From the NCBI GenBank assembly GCA_036960375.1, contig JBALVY010000008.1, positions 1 to 64,000 of the forward strand: a stretch of 64,000 nucleotides of DNA. The letters run 5' to 3'. This document shows positions 40,157 through 48,948 of the stretch, piece after piece (positions within the stretch are counted from its first letter, which is position 1; each line of letters begins with the position of its first letter). The notes beneath the pieces are model-generated. The model saw nothing but the letters and a program-made list of their open reading frames with translations. It searched no databases and had not been told where the DNA came from. Position numbers and translations under genes: made by a program. Source of the stretch: CAWVSB01 sp036960375. Its GTDB lineage: Bacteria > Pseudomonadota > Gammaproteobacteria > Pseudomonadales > CAWVSB01.

Positions 40157-42538
40157 TTAGTGGGCGGGTGTTAGTGACAGGGTTTTTACGGTGTTTTGTC
40201 TAATCGCTTTATCGCTAAACCACAGGTGATGCCGCTCGCCTGCAAGCCAGGCTTCTGTCTGATTATGCAAAGCATCGTCTAAATATCGGCCACTGCTGCC
40301 GCCGGGAATGACAGCAATAATTTTATCCGGGTCGGCCATATCAGAAACAAAACGGATAGAGTCGATAAAGGATGCTTCATAACCCTTGCTGGGTTTATAG
40401 CCGCCTCTATTAAGGGTCTCACCTGAGCCAAACATGGGGTGAACTCCACCGCCTAACCATTTGGCTGCAGTATCTCCAGGGATTAACGGGCTGGCGAATG
40501 TGATAGTCATTATTTTGCCCCATTGCCAGTCTGCCGGGTCATCTCCCATGGATTGATTAAGTTCCAGAAGAGCACGCTTGCCTGAGAGAACCAAAACGTC
40601 ATCACGGGTTTCGGTAGCCGCCGTATTTTTGTTATCAAACCAGTGATTGTTATTATTCTGGCTCAATAATAGCAGTCGTTCCTGCCAGTAATAGATAGAG
40701 TCCTGAAATTCCTTAAATAAATCGCCGGCTATCTCATCTTCAAAAATTTCACTTAGATAGTGTTTGGTCATCACCTGGAACACCGCAGCGCCGGCTGACT
40801 CCCTGGTATCGAAGTAGTCCCAGTTTTCGAGTAATGTCGCCAACACCTCAGTTTCTTCATTGTTTGCCAAGGCCTCAATCATGATGGGTGCCAACTGCTC
40901 GGCCATCGGGTTCTTAAGATCGTTGATTAATTGCCAATGATTATCTGATGACATGATGTCATTGTCGGTCATATATTCAGTGATACGTCGGTAGCGCCAT
41001 GAGGCAGCGAAAAATGATGAATAATTTTCATAGGCATAGTCTTTGGCGACTACACGATGATTTGCAGTGCCGACCCAACCGCGATCGGGGCGGATATTCG
41101 CTGGCATTTCACTAGCAGGAATAATACCGGCCCAGTTGTCTTCACTGTCGGTAATCACAAAAGGTTTAGATCCATCTCCTTTAATGCGTATCGGTACGTG
41201 GCCGGTTGAGATACGGGCAACGTCACCGTGACGGTCAACAATAATATGGCTTAGCGGCGTAGGGTTTTTCAGTAAGGCGGCTCTGGCCTGGTCAAGATTT
41301 TTGGCCACTAATAATTCGTTGCCGCCAAGACTGTCGGCAAGTGAGCCTACTGTTGCCCAGCGTAGAGAGATGGCGCGTGAATAATCCAACGCCATGCCAT
41401 GGTCAGAAATAAGCGGCCCGCGTCGTGTACTACGAATTCTTAAATTTTGTTGCCGATATCCGCCTTCTGCATCAGCGTCTTTAATACGTAGAGTCTCTTC
41501 CCTTATAGTGAGTGCAAGAGATGTATCACCTTCGAGGTAATGATCAGGCTGAGAGGGGTCCAGCGTTTCTATGTATAAATCGGCACCATCGCTGTTGCCA
41601 TTGGTGGCACCAAAAATAATGTTGTCGGTGCGTGCTATGCCAAAGCCGGGTGTGCCAGGCGCTGCTGCACCGACTGCGCGTAATTCTGGTGTGATGATAG
41701 CCATGGGATACCAAAACCCGGGCATAATTCTCGCGTCAATATGTGGACTGTTAGAAAAAATTGGCATGCCATTTTTCGACTTTTTACCGTCGCTGGCCCA
41801 AGCATTACTGGCGGCATTCATTGGTTGGGGTAGTACAGCGTAGAGTTTAGGATCTATCTCAAGTCCCAGCGCAACTTCGTCTGTCAGCCGTGCTTCATTG
41901 ATACTCTCGTCATCTGGGTTAATAGTGACCATTGAAATTTCGTTGGCTAATTCCGAGCCCAGTGTATCGAGCAGCTGCTGAGCCAGTAGTTCTACCCGCC
42001 AATTGGCGGTGCTGCCCCATATCTGAAAGAACTGCAGTGAGACGATATCGTGCAGGGTCCATGGAGTAGGGGAGTGACCCAGCATTTTCAGACTAAAGGG
42101 ATACTCGTCGACCTGTTGTTCTATGTATGCGTTCACGCCTTCGATGTAATGTATATAGTAGTCGCGAGCATCATCACTCAGCATCAATATTTGTTGATCG
42201 GCCACTTGTTGGATGCCTACCGTGCGCATCAATATATCCATTTGCACGCCGCGCTCACCGATAAGTTCGGCAAGACGACCCTGACCGATATGTCTATATA
42301 GCTCCATTTGATACAGTCGATCCTGGGCAACGATAAAACCCTGCGTGCGTAAACCGTCTGCCAGAGAGCCTGCGTAGATATAAGGAATACCCAGTACATC
42401 ACGGCTTACGGTGGCAGGTTGGTCGAGAATCGCTAAGGTCAGTTCACCTTCACTCTGGTATTGGTTAAATTGCTTGATAAACACGGTAATCGAAATTGCC
42501 GCCAGAACAACTATCGCCAGAACTATCTTCTTGAACAT
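40157..42538 (-). CDS. Penicillin acylase-family Ntn-hydrolase
   Basis: 793 residues, normal for the family. A membrane anchor or signal at about 3-22, then the A-chain with DVLGIPYIYAGS and AQDRLYQMEL. The nucleophile is S244 in SNAWASDG, at the start of the B-chain after autocatalytic cleavage; the residue before it is Ala. GTPGFGIARTDNIIFGATNGNSD and the N-terminal block GWVGTANHRV agree. Family members cleave acyl amides such as beta-lactams, acyl-homoserine lactones or bile salts; sequence alone does not choose. It is divergent from zwf across a region with two dyads. Confidence 0.9.
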   Translation of the reverse strand: MFKKIVLAIVVLAAISITVFIKQFNQYQSEGELTLAILDQPATVSRDVLGIPYIYAGSLADGLRTQGFIVAQDRLYQMELYRHIGQGRLAELIGERGVQMDILMRTVGIQQVADQQILMLSDDARDYYIHYIEGVNAYIEQQVDEYPFSLKMLGHSPTPWTLHDIVSLQFFQIWGSTANWRVELLAQQLLDTLGSELANEISMVTINPDDESINEARLTDEVALGLEIDPKLYAVLPQPMNAASNAWASDGKKSKNGMPIFSNSPHIDARIMPGFWYPMAIITPELRAVGAAAPGTPGFGIARTDNIIFGATNGNSDGADLYIETLDPSQPDHYLEGDTSLALTIREETLRIKDADAEGGYRQQNLRIRSTRRGPLISDHGMALDYSRAISLRWATVGSLADSLGGNELLVAKNLDQARAALLKNPTPLSHIIVDRHGDVARISTGHVPIRIKGDGSKPFVITDSEDNWAGIIPASEMPANIRPDRGWVGTANHRVVAKDYAYENYSSFFAASWRYRRITEYMTDNDIMSSDNHWQLINDLKNPMAEQLAPIMIEALANNEETEVLATLLENWDYFDTRESAGAAVFQVMTKHYLSEIFEDEIAGDLFKEFQDSIYYWQERLLLLSQNNNNHWFDNKNTAATETRDDVLVLSGKRALLELNQSMGDDPADWQWGKIMTITFASPLIPGDTAAKWLGGGVHPMFGSGETLNRGGYKPSKGYEASFIDSIRFVSDMADPDKIIAVIPGGSSGRYLDDALHNQTEAWLAGERHHLWFSDKAIRQNTVKTLSLTPAH

Positions 42539-42656
42539 TTGCCTGCCCTTACCTGCTGTGAGAGATGGTGCAGCAGGTATTGTCGCTATTCAGGCCTTCA
42601 TGTCGAGTAATCCGGGCGCGATTAAATGATATTTAACACCAGCAATCGCCTCAATA

Positions 42657-42680
42657 TTCAACTAAAGTTTGTTAGTTGAA
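42657..42680. promoter_or_regulatory. Nine-base dyad upstream of the acylase gene
   Basis: TTCAACTAA, six bases, TTAGTTGAA: perfect arms, flanked by CGCC and GGCG. In the 270-base region between the divergent acylase and zwf genes. Could be a protein-binding site or an RNA hairpin; unlike a terminator it has no T-run. No known consensus recognised. Confidence 0.4.
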
Positions 42681-42736
42681 GGCGTGCTATTGCACAAGGC
42701 TTGGCGGCTTTATTGACTGAGTATACGTGAAACGAT

Positions 42737-42765
42737 TTGACAGCGCTGTCATTTGTCTGTATTTT
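42737..42765 (+). promoter_or_regulatory. zwf operon promoter with overlapping LacI-type operator
   Basis: TTGACA (42737-42742), 17 bases, TATTTT (42760-42765) makes a good sigma-70 promoter 44 bases before zwf. The perfect 14-base palindrome TGACAGCGCTGTCA (42738-42751) covers the -35 box. Its shape, an even palindrome with a central CG, is that of LacI/GalR-family operators. The lacI-type gene at the end of the same operon (47912) is the obvious candidate regulator, acting as a repressor lifted by a sugar or sugar phosphate. Sequence elements are seen; the regulator link is inferred. Confidence 0.72.
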
Positions 42766-42808
42766 TGCATAATTGTTGGCTATTTATTAACAGTTTGGCG
42801 GAGTAGGC

Positions 42809-44287
42809 ATGGCGGAAGCATTTGATATTATTATTTTTGGCGGCATGGGAGATTTGTCTCTCAGGAAGCTGATACCTGCTTTGTATGGCTTTGAGTACGA
42901 CGGTGAGTTTACAGAAGAAAGTCGAATCTACATCACCAGTCATCGTGCTGTTGAGTCCGAGGAGTTTAAGAGTAAAATCCAGGCTTCCATTGAAGAGCAG
43001 GTGAAGGATGACGCGGATAGTGCGACTAATGTCCCTCGGTTCATGCAGCGCTTAAATCCTGTGGTTCTGGACATCGCGGATCACGCTGGAGGATGGGACG
43101 AACTGGCTAAAAATATCGAAAATAATGCCTGCGCGACACGCATATTTTTCTTATCTATCCCCCCATACCTAAGCGAAACTTGCTGTAAGAATTTGTATCA
43201 GCATGGCCTGGTTGCAGGTAACGCTCGTATCATTTTGGAGAAACCCATTGGCGTTGATCTGGAATCCGCGCAAAAATTGAATGCCAGTGTCGCTCAATAT
43301 TTTAAAGAAGATGATATCTATCGAATTGATCACTACCTGGGAAAGGAAACCGTACAGAATCTTTTAGCACTACGTTTCACCAATATCCTGTTGGGTGACG
43401 TGTGGAGTAATAGTTCAATTGATCATGTGCAAATCAGCATTAGTGAAACCGTAGGTTTGGAAGGCCGTGCCGGTTTTTACAATGACGTCGGTGCCCTAAG
43501 GGATATGGTGCAGAATCATTTATTACAGCTTCTTTGCCTCGTAGCGATGGAACCGCCACATGAAATGAATGCAGATAATATCCGCGCAGAAAAGCTCAAA
43601 GTACTGAAAGCGCTTAAGCCGATAGATAGCACTAACGTGAATATGGCAACAGTAAGAGGGCAGTACGATAGTGGCCTGATGGACGACCAGCGCGCTGCTG
43701 GATATCTGGAAGAATTAGGCACTGAACAAGGTGGCAGTAATACTGAAACCTATGTGGCTATTCGAGCCGAAATAGGCAATTGGCGCTGGGCTGGTGTGCC
43801 TTTCTATTTGCGTACTGGAAAGCGCCTTAAAAGACGTGCGGCAGAAATTGTGATCGAGTTTAAGCCAGTAGTTCATCAAGTTTTCAATGAATCCGTTGGC
43901 GCTATTCAACCAAACAGATTAACTATTAAGTTACAGCCCGATGAAGGGGTTGAGCTGACGTTAAATACCAAGCAGTTACATCAGCGCGAAATGAAGATCA
44001 AACCGGTCAATCTGGAACTGGATTTTGCAGACGCGTTTGACGGTCACCGGCGTGCCGCATATCAACGACTTATACTCGATGTGGTGGCTGGTGATTCCAC
44101 ATTGTTTATACACCGTGACGAAGTAGAGGAAGCCTGGCGCTGGATAAACCCGATTCAGGATGCTTGGAAAACACTGGATTCAGTTACGCATCTTTACGCT
44201 TCAGGTAGTTGGGGGCCGCAGAAGGCAGATTTTATGCTGCATCAAGATGGCCGAAGTTGGGTTGAGCCGGGTGACCCCAGTGCCTAG
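42809..44287 (+). CDS. zwf: Glucose-6-phosphate 1-dehydrogenase
   Basis: 492 residues, standard. FGGMGDLSLRKLIPALY is the N-terminal nucleotide-binding block, with a slight change from the usual GASGDL. The substrate-binding RIDHYLGKE is present at about residue 171, and the FRTGKRL-like FYLRTGKRLKRR later. It oxidises glucose 6-phosphate to 6-phosphogluconolactone with NADP, first step of the Entner-Doudoroff and pentose phosphate routes. GGAG precedes the ATG. First of the operon zwf-pgl-edd-glk-lacI, under the operator at 42738. Confidence 0.97.
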   Translation: MAEAFDIIIFGGMGDLSLRKLIPALYGFEYDGEFTEESRIYITSHRAVESEEFKSKIQASIEEQVKDDADSATNVPRFMQRLNPVVLDIADHAGGWDELAKNIENNACATRIFFLSIPPYLSETCCKNLYQHGLVAGNARIILEKPIGVDLESAQKLNASVAQYFKEDDIYRIDHYLGKETVQNLLALRFTNILLGDVWSNSSIDHVQISISETVGLEGRAGFYNDVGALRDMVQNHLLQLLCLVAMEPPHEMNADNIRAEKLKVLKALKPIDSTNVNMATVRGQYDSGLMDDQRAAGYLEELGTEQGGSNTETYVAIRAEIGNWRWAGVPFYLRTGKRLKRRAAEIVIEFKPVVHQVFNESVGAIQPNRLTIKLQPDEGVELTLNTKQLHQREMKIKPVNLELDFADAFDGHRRAAYQRLILDVVAGDSTLFIHRDEVEEAWRWINPIQDAWKTLDSVTHLYASGSWGPQKADFMLHQDGRSWVEPGDPSA

Positions 44288-44984
44288 AGAGCATTTATTT
44301 GATAATCGTGATGATCTGATATCTGCGCTTGGTTCACTATGTAGTGAATCGATTGAGCAGGCTGTTGAACAACGTGGGTCGGCAACTTTCATGGTTTCTG
44401 GCGGCAGTACACCGGCACCGCTATATCGCCAATTGGCGAACCAGGACCTACCCTGGGCGTCGGTTACGGTCGGTCTAGTAGACGAACGCTGGGTGCCTGT
44501 ATCGGATGCCGCCAGCAACGAGGCATTCATTATTCGTGAACTGCTTCATTCTTATGCGGCTCAGGCTAGCTTGGTAGGCTTATGGACTGAAGGTCTGAGT
44601 CTGGAACAAGGGCAGCAAAAGGCAGAGGCGTCTTTTCAATCTTTGTCTGCTCCCTGGGATGTGGTCATTTTAGGCATGGGCGGCGATGGACATACCGCAT
44701 CCTTGTTTCCCTTTGCTGACGGTCTTGGCAGCGCATTAAACACGACCGAGCGCGTAGCCGCTATACGCGCAGATCAAAGCGAGGTCACGGGCGTGCACAC
44801 CGAAAGATTGACGCTAACGCTAGCAGCCATCTTGAATGCCCAAAAGATTATTTTATTGCTTACCGGTGCTGAAAAACTGTCTGTTTATCGCCAGGCCATG
44901 TCTTCCAAGGATGTTAAGGCCATGCCGGTACGTGCAGTGTTACAACAAACTCAAGTTCCAGTAGATCTCTACTGGGCCCCCTGA
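44271..44984 (+). CDS. pgl: 6-phosphogluconolactonase
   Basis: About 237 residues. The DevB/NagB-fold blocks are clear: MVSGGSTPAPLYRQL, VGLVDERWVP, SNEAFIIRELL and ILGMGGDGHTASLFP. It hydrolyses 6-phosphogluconolactone to 6-phosphogluconate. The start is uncertain. GTG at 44271 gives a normal N-terminus and a 17-base overlap with zwf; other options are GTG 44280 and ATG 44247, none with a strong ribosome binding site, consistent with coupled translation after zwf. Confidence 0.93.
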   Translation: MTPVPREHLFDNRDDLISALGSLCSESIEQAVEQRGSATFMVSGGSTPAPLYRQLANQDLPWASVTVGLVDERWVPVSDAASNEAFIIRELLHSYAAQASLVGLWTEGLSLEQGQQKAEASFQSLSAPWDVVILGMGGDGHTASLFPFADGLGSALNTTERVAAIRADQSEVTGVHTERLTLTLAAILNAQKIILLLTGAEKLSVYRQAMSSKDVKAMPVRAVLQQTQVPVDLYWAP

Positions 44985-45000
44985 TTTAAAAGGTGATGAA

Positions 45001-46848
45001 GTGAATACAGTTATAGAGGAAGTGACAGCGCGGATTATTGAACGTAGTCGCGATAGTCGAGCAGATTATTTACAGCGTATGGAAGCAGCCAGACGCATTG
45101 GCCCCACCAGACAAGCGATTTCCTGCGGTAATCTGGCACATGGGTTTGCTGCTTGTAGCCCTGGTGACAAAGAGCTATTGACGGAAAATATCAAGTCAAA
45201 CATTGCGATTATCTCAGCCTATAACGATATGTTGTCGGCGCATCAGCCGTACCAGGGCTATCCCGATCAGATCAAGCAGGCGATTAAGCAAGCCGGCAGT
45301 GTTGCACAGTTTGCCGGTGGTGTACCGGCCATGTGTGATGGCGTTACCCAGGGCCGTGGCGGCATGGAGTTGTCTTTGTTTAGTCGCGATACTATCGCTA
45401 TGGCGACTGGCGTGGCTCTGTCTCATGAAATGTTCGATGGCGTATTGTGTTTGGGTATCTGTGACAAAATTGTACCGGGTTTGTTAATAGGCGCTTTAGC
45501 CTTTGGTCACCTGCCGGCTATTTTCATCCCTGCCGGTCCCATGCCATCGGGCTTGCCGAACTCCGAAAAGGCACGTATTCGGCAGTTATATGCAACAGGG
45601 GAAGTAGGGCGCGATGAACTGCTGGCAGCCGAGTCGGCGTCTTATCACAGTGCCGGTACCTGTACGTTTTATGGCACGGCCAACTCAAACCAGATGTTAA
45701 TGGAGATTATGGGCGTGCACCTGCCCGGTTCTTCCTTTGTTAACCCTAATACGCCTTTGCGCAATGCCTTGACAGAACAAGCAGCCAGACAAATTCTTAA
45801 ACTGACAGCGCAGGGTGATGACTATCGTCCTTTGGCGCAGGTGATAAACGAGAAAGCCATTGTAAATGGCATTATTGGTTTACTGGCAACGGGTGGCTCT
45901 ACCAACCATACCATTCATTTGGTGGCAATTGCGCGCGCTGCTGGTATTCAAATTAATTGGGATGACTTCTCTGATCTGTCTGCGGTGATCCCCTTGCTGA
46001 CCCGTATTTATCCTAATGGGCAGGCCGATGTGAATCATTTTCAGGCAGCCGGCGGTATGGGTCTGTTAATCGCCAGCCTGCTGGATGGCGGTCTGTTACA
46101 TGAGGATGTAGTCACCGTATCAGAGCAGTCTGGCTTGTCGGCATATCGACAAGAACCTGTACTACAGGAAGATCAATTAAGCTGGATAGATGCGCCCGCG
46201 GAAAGTCTGGACGCGGACGTGCTGACTAGTGTTGAAAAACCCTTTAGCAGCGAAGGTGGCCTTAAATTACTGCAGGGAAATCTTGGCCGCGGCGTGATTA
46301 AAATTTCCGCAGTAAAACCGGAACACCGGTTTATAGAGGCGCCAGCTGAAGTGTTTGATGACCAGTCGTCATTGATCAATGCTTTTGAGCGCGGAGAATT
46401 GAATAAGGACTTTGTTGCGGTAATACGTTTTCAGGGGCCTAAAGCCAACGGTATGCCTGAGTTGCACAAATTGACGCCGCCCTTAGGTGTTTTGCAGGAC
46501 CAGGGCTTCCACGTGGCTCTGGTTACCGATGGCCGTATGTCGGGTGCTTCAGGCAAGGTACCGGCTGCGATACATGTTACGCCAGAGTGTGTCGATGGCG
46601 GACCACTTGGTCGAATAAAAACCGGTGATGTTGTCAGGCTGGATGCCAATAGCGGAGAGCTTGCTGTATTGGTTGATGAAAACGAATGGGCTTCTCGCAT
46701 TCCTCAGCGCCCCGATTTATCAGCCAATCAGTTTGGCTATGGCCGTGATTTATTTGCTTTGTTTCGCCAGGGTGTTGGCCCTGCTGAAGAGGGTGCCAGT
46801 TGTCTGCCCGGACTGGAAGTCTCGACTACAAGAGATAGTGAGTTTTAG
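45001..46848 (+). CDS. edd: 6-phosphogluconate dehydratase
   Basis: 615 residues, near the usual length of about 608. The iron-sulfur cluster cysteines are placed as in IlvD/Edd enzymes: CDGVTQGRGGMELS, LGICDKIVPGLL and AGTCTFYGTANSNQ; VTDGRMSGASGKVPAAIHVTPE is the near-C-terminal block. It converts 6-phosphogluconate to KDPG in the Entner-Doudoroff pathway. GTG start with AGG seven bases before. Sixteen bases after pgl and three before glk. KDPG aldolase (eda) is not in the operon. Confidence 0.97.
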   Translation: MNTVIEEVTARIIERSRDSRADYLQRMEAARRIGPTRQAISCGNLAHGFAACSPGDKELLTENIKSNIAIISAYNDMLSAHQPYQGYPDQIKQAIKQAGSVAQFAGGVPAMCDGVTQGRGGMELSLFSRDTIAMATGVALSHEMFDGVLCLGICDKIVPGLLIGALAFGHLPAIFIPAGPMPSGLPNSEKARIRQLYATGEVGRDELLAAESASYHSAGTCTFYGTANSNQMLMEIMGVHLPGSSFVNPNTPLRNALTEQAARQILKLTAQGDDYRPLAQVINEKAIVNGIIGLLATGGSTNHTIHLVAIARAAGIQINWDDFSDLSAVIPLLTRIYPNGQADVNHFQAAGGMGLLIASLLDGGLLHEDVVTVSEQSGLSAYRQEPVLQEDQLSWIDAPAESLDADVLTSVEKPFSSEGGLKLLQGNLGRGVIKISAVKPEHRFIEAPAEVFDDQSSLINAFERGELNKDFVAVIRFQGPKANGMPELHKLTPPLGVLQDQGFHVALVTDGRMSGASGKVPAAIHVTPECVDGGPLGRIKTGDVVRLDANSGELAVLVDENEWASRIPQRPDLSANQFGYGRDLFALFRQGVGPAEEGASCLPGLEVSTTRDSEF

Positions 46849-46851
46849 AAC

Positions 46852-47832
46852 ATGATGCCATATATTGTCGCCGATATCGGCGGAACCAACGCACGCTTTG
46901 CTTTAGCGACTGATTCGGGTTTAGCCGCTGGCGGATTTCGTATTCATGACTATTGGAGTCAACCGAGTAAGAATTTTTTGGGGCTGAAAGAAGCCTTTAA
47001 TGCCTTTATGTCTTCTCTGAGCGGCGTGAAACCCCAAGCTGCATGTTTGTCGGTGGCTGGGCCGGTTATTACGGATGAAGTCAAATTGACCAATCTTGAA
47101 TGGCAATTTTCCATTAGCCAGTTAACCCAGGATATGCAACTCGACAATCTACACGTCATCAATGATTTTACTGCGCTGGCGTTTTGCCTGCCTCACCTGG
47201 ATGCGTCATGTATCCGTACCCTGAATGAGGGGCAGCCGAATTCGCAGTATCCATCCGCAATTATTGGGCCCGGTACAGGTTTTGGGGTCGCCGGTATTAT
47301 GCCGGTGCAGAACGGTTGGCAATTAATAGACGGTGACGGCGGACATGTGTCTTTTGCGCCTAACAGCCTATTGGAAATTGAAGTTCTTAAAGTATTGATG
47401 CGAGATAAAGGACGTGTGTCTGTTGAAAACGTCTCGTCTGGTCAGGGCTTGATAAACCTGTATTGTGCCCTGGCGGTCGTGCGGGGTGAATCGGCTTCAG
47501 ATTTTGTTGCAGCCGATATACTGCCACGGGCTTTATCTGGTGAAGATGCACTATGCGAATCAGCTTTAACAATGTTTTGTAGCATTTTGGGCAGCGTGGC
47601 TGGTGATGTGGCGTTAATGATGCGACCTCAGGCGGGCTTATTTCTTGGTGGTGGTATCTTGCCGCGAATGGAACAGTTTCTTTTCGATAGCCCGTTCCTG
47701 GAAAATTATTTGAATAAACAACCAATGAGGCAATTGGTCGCTGACATACCTGTACATATGCTAAAAACAGATAACGCGGCGCTGATTGGCGCGGCGGCGT
47801 ATCTGGATACAGAAATGAAAAAGCATTTCTAG
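46852..47832 (+). CDS. glk: Glucokinase
   Basis: 326 residues of the bacterial glucokinase (Glk) type rather than the ROK type. Phosphate-binding ADIGGTNARFAL at the N-terminus, HVINDFTALAF as the substrate-binding aspartate region, GPGTGFGVAG and DGDGGHVSF as later blocks. It phosphorylates glucose with ATP. In this operon it feeds the glucose released by the GH3 enzymes next door into zwf. Two adjacent ATGs at 46852 and 46855; four bases after the edd stop. Confidence 0.96.
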   Translation: MMPYIVADIGGTNARFALATDSGLAAGGFRIHDYWSQPSKNFLGLKEAFNAFMSSLSGVKPQAACLSVAGPVITDEVKLTNLEWQFSISQLTQDMQLDNLHVINDFTALAFCLPHLDASCIRTLNEGQPNSQYPSAIIGPGTGFGVAGIMPVQNGWQLIDGDGGHVSFAPNSLLEIEVLKVLMRDKGRVSVENVSSGQGLINLYCALAVVRGESASDFVAADILPRALSGEDALCESALTMFCSILGSVAGDVALMMRPQAGLFLGGGILPRMEQFLFDSPFLENYLNKQPMRQLVADIPVHMLKTDNAALIGAAAYLDTEMKKHF

Positions 47833-47911
47833 TCACTAATAATCGATGATTAAATTTTGGATTTTCAGGCACACAGTATGGATTTAACGTGATAACTATG
47901 GGGAGTCTGAC

Positions 47912-48940
47912 GTGGGGAATGTAACAATTTATGATGTTGCAGAAAAAGCCGGCGTGTCGATAAAAACGGTTTCCCGTATTATCAATAAGGAAGCCAATGT
48001 GTCTGAAAAGACACGGCTCAAAGTAGAAGCTGCCGTTGAAGCACTCAACTATCGCCCAAGCGTATCGGCCAGGGGTTTAGGCGGCAATAGATCATATATT
48101 CTCGGTCTTGTTTACGACGTGCCCAGCCCGGCCTACGTCATTGATGTGCAAAACGGTGTGCTGGCGGCCTGCGAAGAAGAAGGTTTTGGTCTGCTTATTT
48201 ATCCCTGTGATCATACCCAAAAGGACCTCGCAGAAGATTTATGCCGTTTGGTAAAAGATTCGCGACTGGATGGCCTGGTATTAACACCGCCCATATCGGG
48301 TAAAAAAGTTGTTTTGGATATGTTGGCGAAGGAAGGAGTACCGGTGACGCTGGTTGCTCCGCCGGAATTTGAATCAGGGCCACCCTCGGTATGTACTAAC
48401 GATATTGAATCCGCTGTTGCGATGACTCGGCACTTATTGTCTCTGGGCCATAGACGTATCGCTTACATAAAAGGGCACGAGGATCACCCGTCTTCCAGAT
48501 TGCGTCTTCGAGGTTATAGAGCGGCAATGAAGGAAGCTGGAATCAAGGAGATCGCTAATTTAATTGTGCAAGGAAAATATGATTTCGAGTCGGGCGAAGC
48601 CTGTGCACGAAAATTGTTATCTCTTGATGAGCCACCTTCAGCAATTTTTGCCAGTAACGATTATATGGCTGCAGGTGTGATAAAAGTGGCGAGCCTGATG
48701 GGATTTTCTATACCGGGTGATCTATCGGTTACCGGTTTTGATGACGCACCTATTTCTCGTCAGATGTGGCCAATGCTAACAACCATTCAGCAACCCGTGG
48801 TGAAAATGGCAGGGGCCGCCGCCCATCTTCTTATTACATTGGTCAGGCGCGGTGAGGTAGCAGAGCGAGAGTTGCGTTTTGACTCCAGACTCATTATTAG
48901 AGAGTCAACCGGGCCTTGTCAAATAGCAGTCAGCCAGTAA
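47912..48940 (+). CDS. LacI-family transcriptional regulator
   Basis: 342 residues. N-terminal HTH reads VTIYDVAEKAGVSIKTVSRI with the hinge region NYRPSVSARGL after it, then a periplasmic-binding-protein-like ligand domain with FDDAPISRQMWPMLTTIQQP. Last gene of the zwf operon (79 bases after glk), hence likely a local regulator of sugar catabolism; the palindrome at 42738 is its likely target, and it may also control the neighbouring glycoside hydrolase genes. Ligand unknown. GTG start. Confidence 0.94.
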   Translation: MGNVTIYDVAEKAGVSIKTVSRIINKEANVSEKTRLKVEAAVEALNYRPSVSARGLGGNRSYILGLVYDVPSPAYVIDVQNGVLAACEEEGFGLLIYPCDHTQKDLAEDLCRLVKDSRLDGLVLTPPISGKKVVLDMLAKEGVPVTLVAPPEFESGPPSVCTNDIESAVAMTRHLLSLGHRRIAYIKGHEDHPSSRLRLRGYRAAMKEAGIKEIANLIVQGKYDFESGEACARKLLSLDEPPSAIFASNDYMAAGVIKVASLMGFSIPGDLSVTGFDDAPISRQMWPMLTTIQQPVVKMAGAAAHLLITLVRRGEVAERELRFDSRLIIRESTGPCQIAVSQ

Positions 48941-48948
48941 CTTATACG

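Noticed and set aside
42539..42808. HexR-type site (TGTAATTAAATTACA) before zwf
   Set aside because: Looked for because HexR controls zwf in many gammaproteobacteria; not found. A LacI-type palindrome is present instead.
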